A DNA stretch of 64,000 nucleotides, taken from contig OY755241.1 in the NCBI GenBank assembly GCA_963576725.1, positions 80,790,153 through 80,854,152 of the forward strand, written 5' to 3'. Position numbers and translations under genes: made by a program. Within the stretch, counting starts at the first letter, position 1; each line of letters begins with the position of its first letter. This document shows positions 62,800 through 64,000 of this stretch, one piece after another. Source of the DNA: Azorinus chamasolen (lineage: Eukaryota; Mollusca; Bivalvia; Cardiida; Solecurtidae). The notes below the pieces were generated by a model. The model saw nothing but the letters and a program-made list of their open reading frames with translations, had not been told where the DNA came from and ran no database searches.

Positions 62800-63330
62800 C
62801 GAGTCGATCACTACTGTAACCCCTCCCCCTAAAAAACCGCTCTAATGTGACTAGCAAAACGGACATGAATCACAGTGGCAAATGCATGTGGTAGCTTAAT
62901 GCAGGGCGAAAGTTATGCAGAGCTTTCTGCATAACTTTCGTCCTGCATTAAGCAACCACCTGCTTATGAAGACAACCATGTTTGTTCATTCAGTAAAAAG
63001 GTAAAGTACCTAGTTACAGTCTACTTTCAGTCCGAATGACCGCTCAGCCGACTGTACATTTACTCCCTTGGTCATTGGACCCTGGCCTACAATATTGAGC
63101 ACTGCTAGCATATGGCGCAATCATGCAGCCGCAGTACTGGCGAATGACCATCACAGGAACCCAGTTTAACCCCTGGGCGGAGATGGGGTGCGGGTGGGAG
63201 ACACGGAAAAGCGTCTCCGGGAGGGACTGGGATTTGAACCCCGGACCTCCGGACTGATAGTCAAGCGCGTTACCACTGTACCACCGCAAACCACATTAAG
63301 TTTCCACATAAGAGGGGTTTTACTGTATCA
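62800..63330. mobile_element. Palindromic MITE family E interrupted by a SINE
   Basis: Ends CACTACTGTAACCCCTCC and AGAGGGGTTTTACTGTA; core GCATGTGGTAGCTTAATGC, apex GCAGAGCTTTCTGC, GTCCTGCATTAAGCAACCAC. About 300 bp of tRNA-derived SINE (62990-63295) separates TTTGTTCATTCAG from CATTAAGTTTCCAC. Confidence 0.65.
63000..63295 (-). mobile_element. tRNA-derived SINE, minus strand
   Basis: The minus strand begins GCGGTGGTACAGTGGTAACG (A-box), loop CTATCAG (anticodon ATC, Asp-like), B-box GGGGTTCAAATCCC, then a body with GGAGACGCTTTTCCGTG and TACTGCGGCTGC. The 81-codon open frame over it is a repeat shadow. A different head from the Gly-type SINE at 37848. Confidence 0.65.
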
Positions 63331-63335
63331 TTTGC

Positions 63336-63845
63336 AGACAACTTTGATCTAGATGAGACGCCGATGTACACTGCTAACTCGACATGTCATCAGGATCAAA
63401 ACAGTTTGACACTCGAACACATCAAAACTGTTTGACACTAGGACATTAGTTTCTCATAAGCTTGAACAAATAGCAAGTAAACTGTATGCTGCAGATTTCG
63501 GATTTTCGCAGACATTTGTACCACGTCAGACATTCCTATTCACATGGCATTCATGAAATAGGGCGTTAAATTCATAAAAAATAATTCCACGAAACGTATA
63601 TAGACGCATTCCAGTTCTATTGTGTACAAATATCGACCAAAAATCAATTTCTCACAAAATTCGTCCGAAACAGGAAGTTTTAAATTAGCAATCCTATTGG
63701 ACGAATTTGATTTTTTTTATTCCTCAAATCTTGAAACGCTTAAATTATAATTAGTTCGTATTGCATTTAATCATAAATACTTTAATCCTTTAAGTTATCT
63801 CCTTGCTGAATACTTTTAGTGTATTTGCCAATATAATATATCTGT
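63336..63845. other. F-type hairpin remnants, then unassigned DNA
   Basis: 63336-63440 carries GCAGACAACTTTGATCTAG and GTCATCAGGATCAAAACAG with a doubled CAAAACTGTTTGACACT. From 63440 to 63845 no gene or repeat family was recognised. Confidence 0.4.
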
Positions 63846-63849
63846 AGAT

Positions 63850-64000
63850 TAGACAATCTTTGCAAATAGAATAGACCCAGATCAGACCGCTCCTGTAGGA
63901 GCCGTCTGATCTGGGTCTATCCTTTTTGCGTATGGAATGATGTAGAGTTTTATTCTACAGTTCCGGTCATGGTCAACACTTACTGTGTCTATAAACCATT
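63850..64000. mobile_element. MITE family A running off the right edge
   Basis: GCAAATAGAATAGACCCAG, perfect apex CGCTCCTGTAGGAGCCG, GATCTGGGTCTATCC, then the ATGATGTAGAGTTTTATTCTAC and GTGTCTATAAACCATT tail. The right terminal is outside the window. Confidence 0.6.

Noticed and set aside
63044..63289. 81-codon minus-strand frame with GGPGFKSQSL.
   Set aside because: This peptide type is the usual translation of tRNA-derived SINE heads.

Overview
This is animal nuclear DNA, AT-rich and intron-dominated, crowded with short fold-back transposable elements. Multi-exon genes with GT/AG splice sites, Penelope-like and LINE retroelements, tRNA-derived SINEs and dense palindromic MITEs rule out a prokaryote. 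The repeat style (SINE tail with a CTCACTCACTC run, elements starting in TTAGCTCACC) suggests a mollusc, most likely a bivalve. That last step is inference from repeat style only.

Main gene. Reading right to left on the minus strand there is one secreted-protein gene. A promoter with an NRF1-type site lies at about 60.24 kb, followed by a 5' UTR exon, a signal-peptide exon at 58.3 kb and eight further coding exons ending at 4.7 kb. Splice phases match at every junction, giving 514 codons with no stop. The domain order is signal peptide, HYR, sushi, sushi, HYR, sushi, sushi, then a Cys-containing segment resembling what follows HYR/sushi in SVEP1. The gene therefore looks like an SVEP1-type extracellular adhesion protein whose HYR-sushi-sushi block was duplicated; it continues past the left edge.

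Other coding signals. Inside the 36-kb intron, on the plus strand, is a clean exon matching TFIID subunit TAF1 (31.56 kb), with two unidentified downstream candidate exons of compatible phase (36.45 and 44.62 kb). ATGGCG/YY1-type 5' ends occur at 18.34, 18.82 and 23.0 kb.

Repeats by region. 0-3.1 kb: decayed Penelope-like element (PLE). 3.1-13 kb: MITEs between exons and a 36-bp minisatellite. 13-18 kb: a 44-bp satellite interrupted by a MITE and a PLE with an intact 482-aa reverse transcriptase ORF. 20-25.9 kb: MITEs and an inverted repeat pair. 25.9-29.3 kb: a palindrome array and a 1.3-kb giant inverted repeat. 31.9-36 and 40-44.4 kb: elements with internal tandem arrays, one carrying perfect nuclear-receptor palindromes. 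37-38.2 kb: SINEs. 49-54.4 kb: a 37-bp satellite interrupted by two decayed LINEs. 54.7-64 kb: MITEs around the 5' exons.

The most interesting signal is the MITE population itself. Several families with different terminal repeats share the same internal hairpins, insert at TTAA (seen in nested copies), and end within about 25 bp of splice sites in at least four exons.
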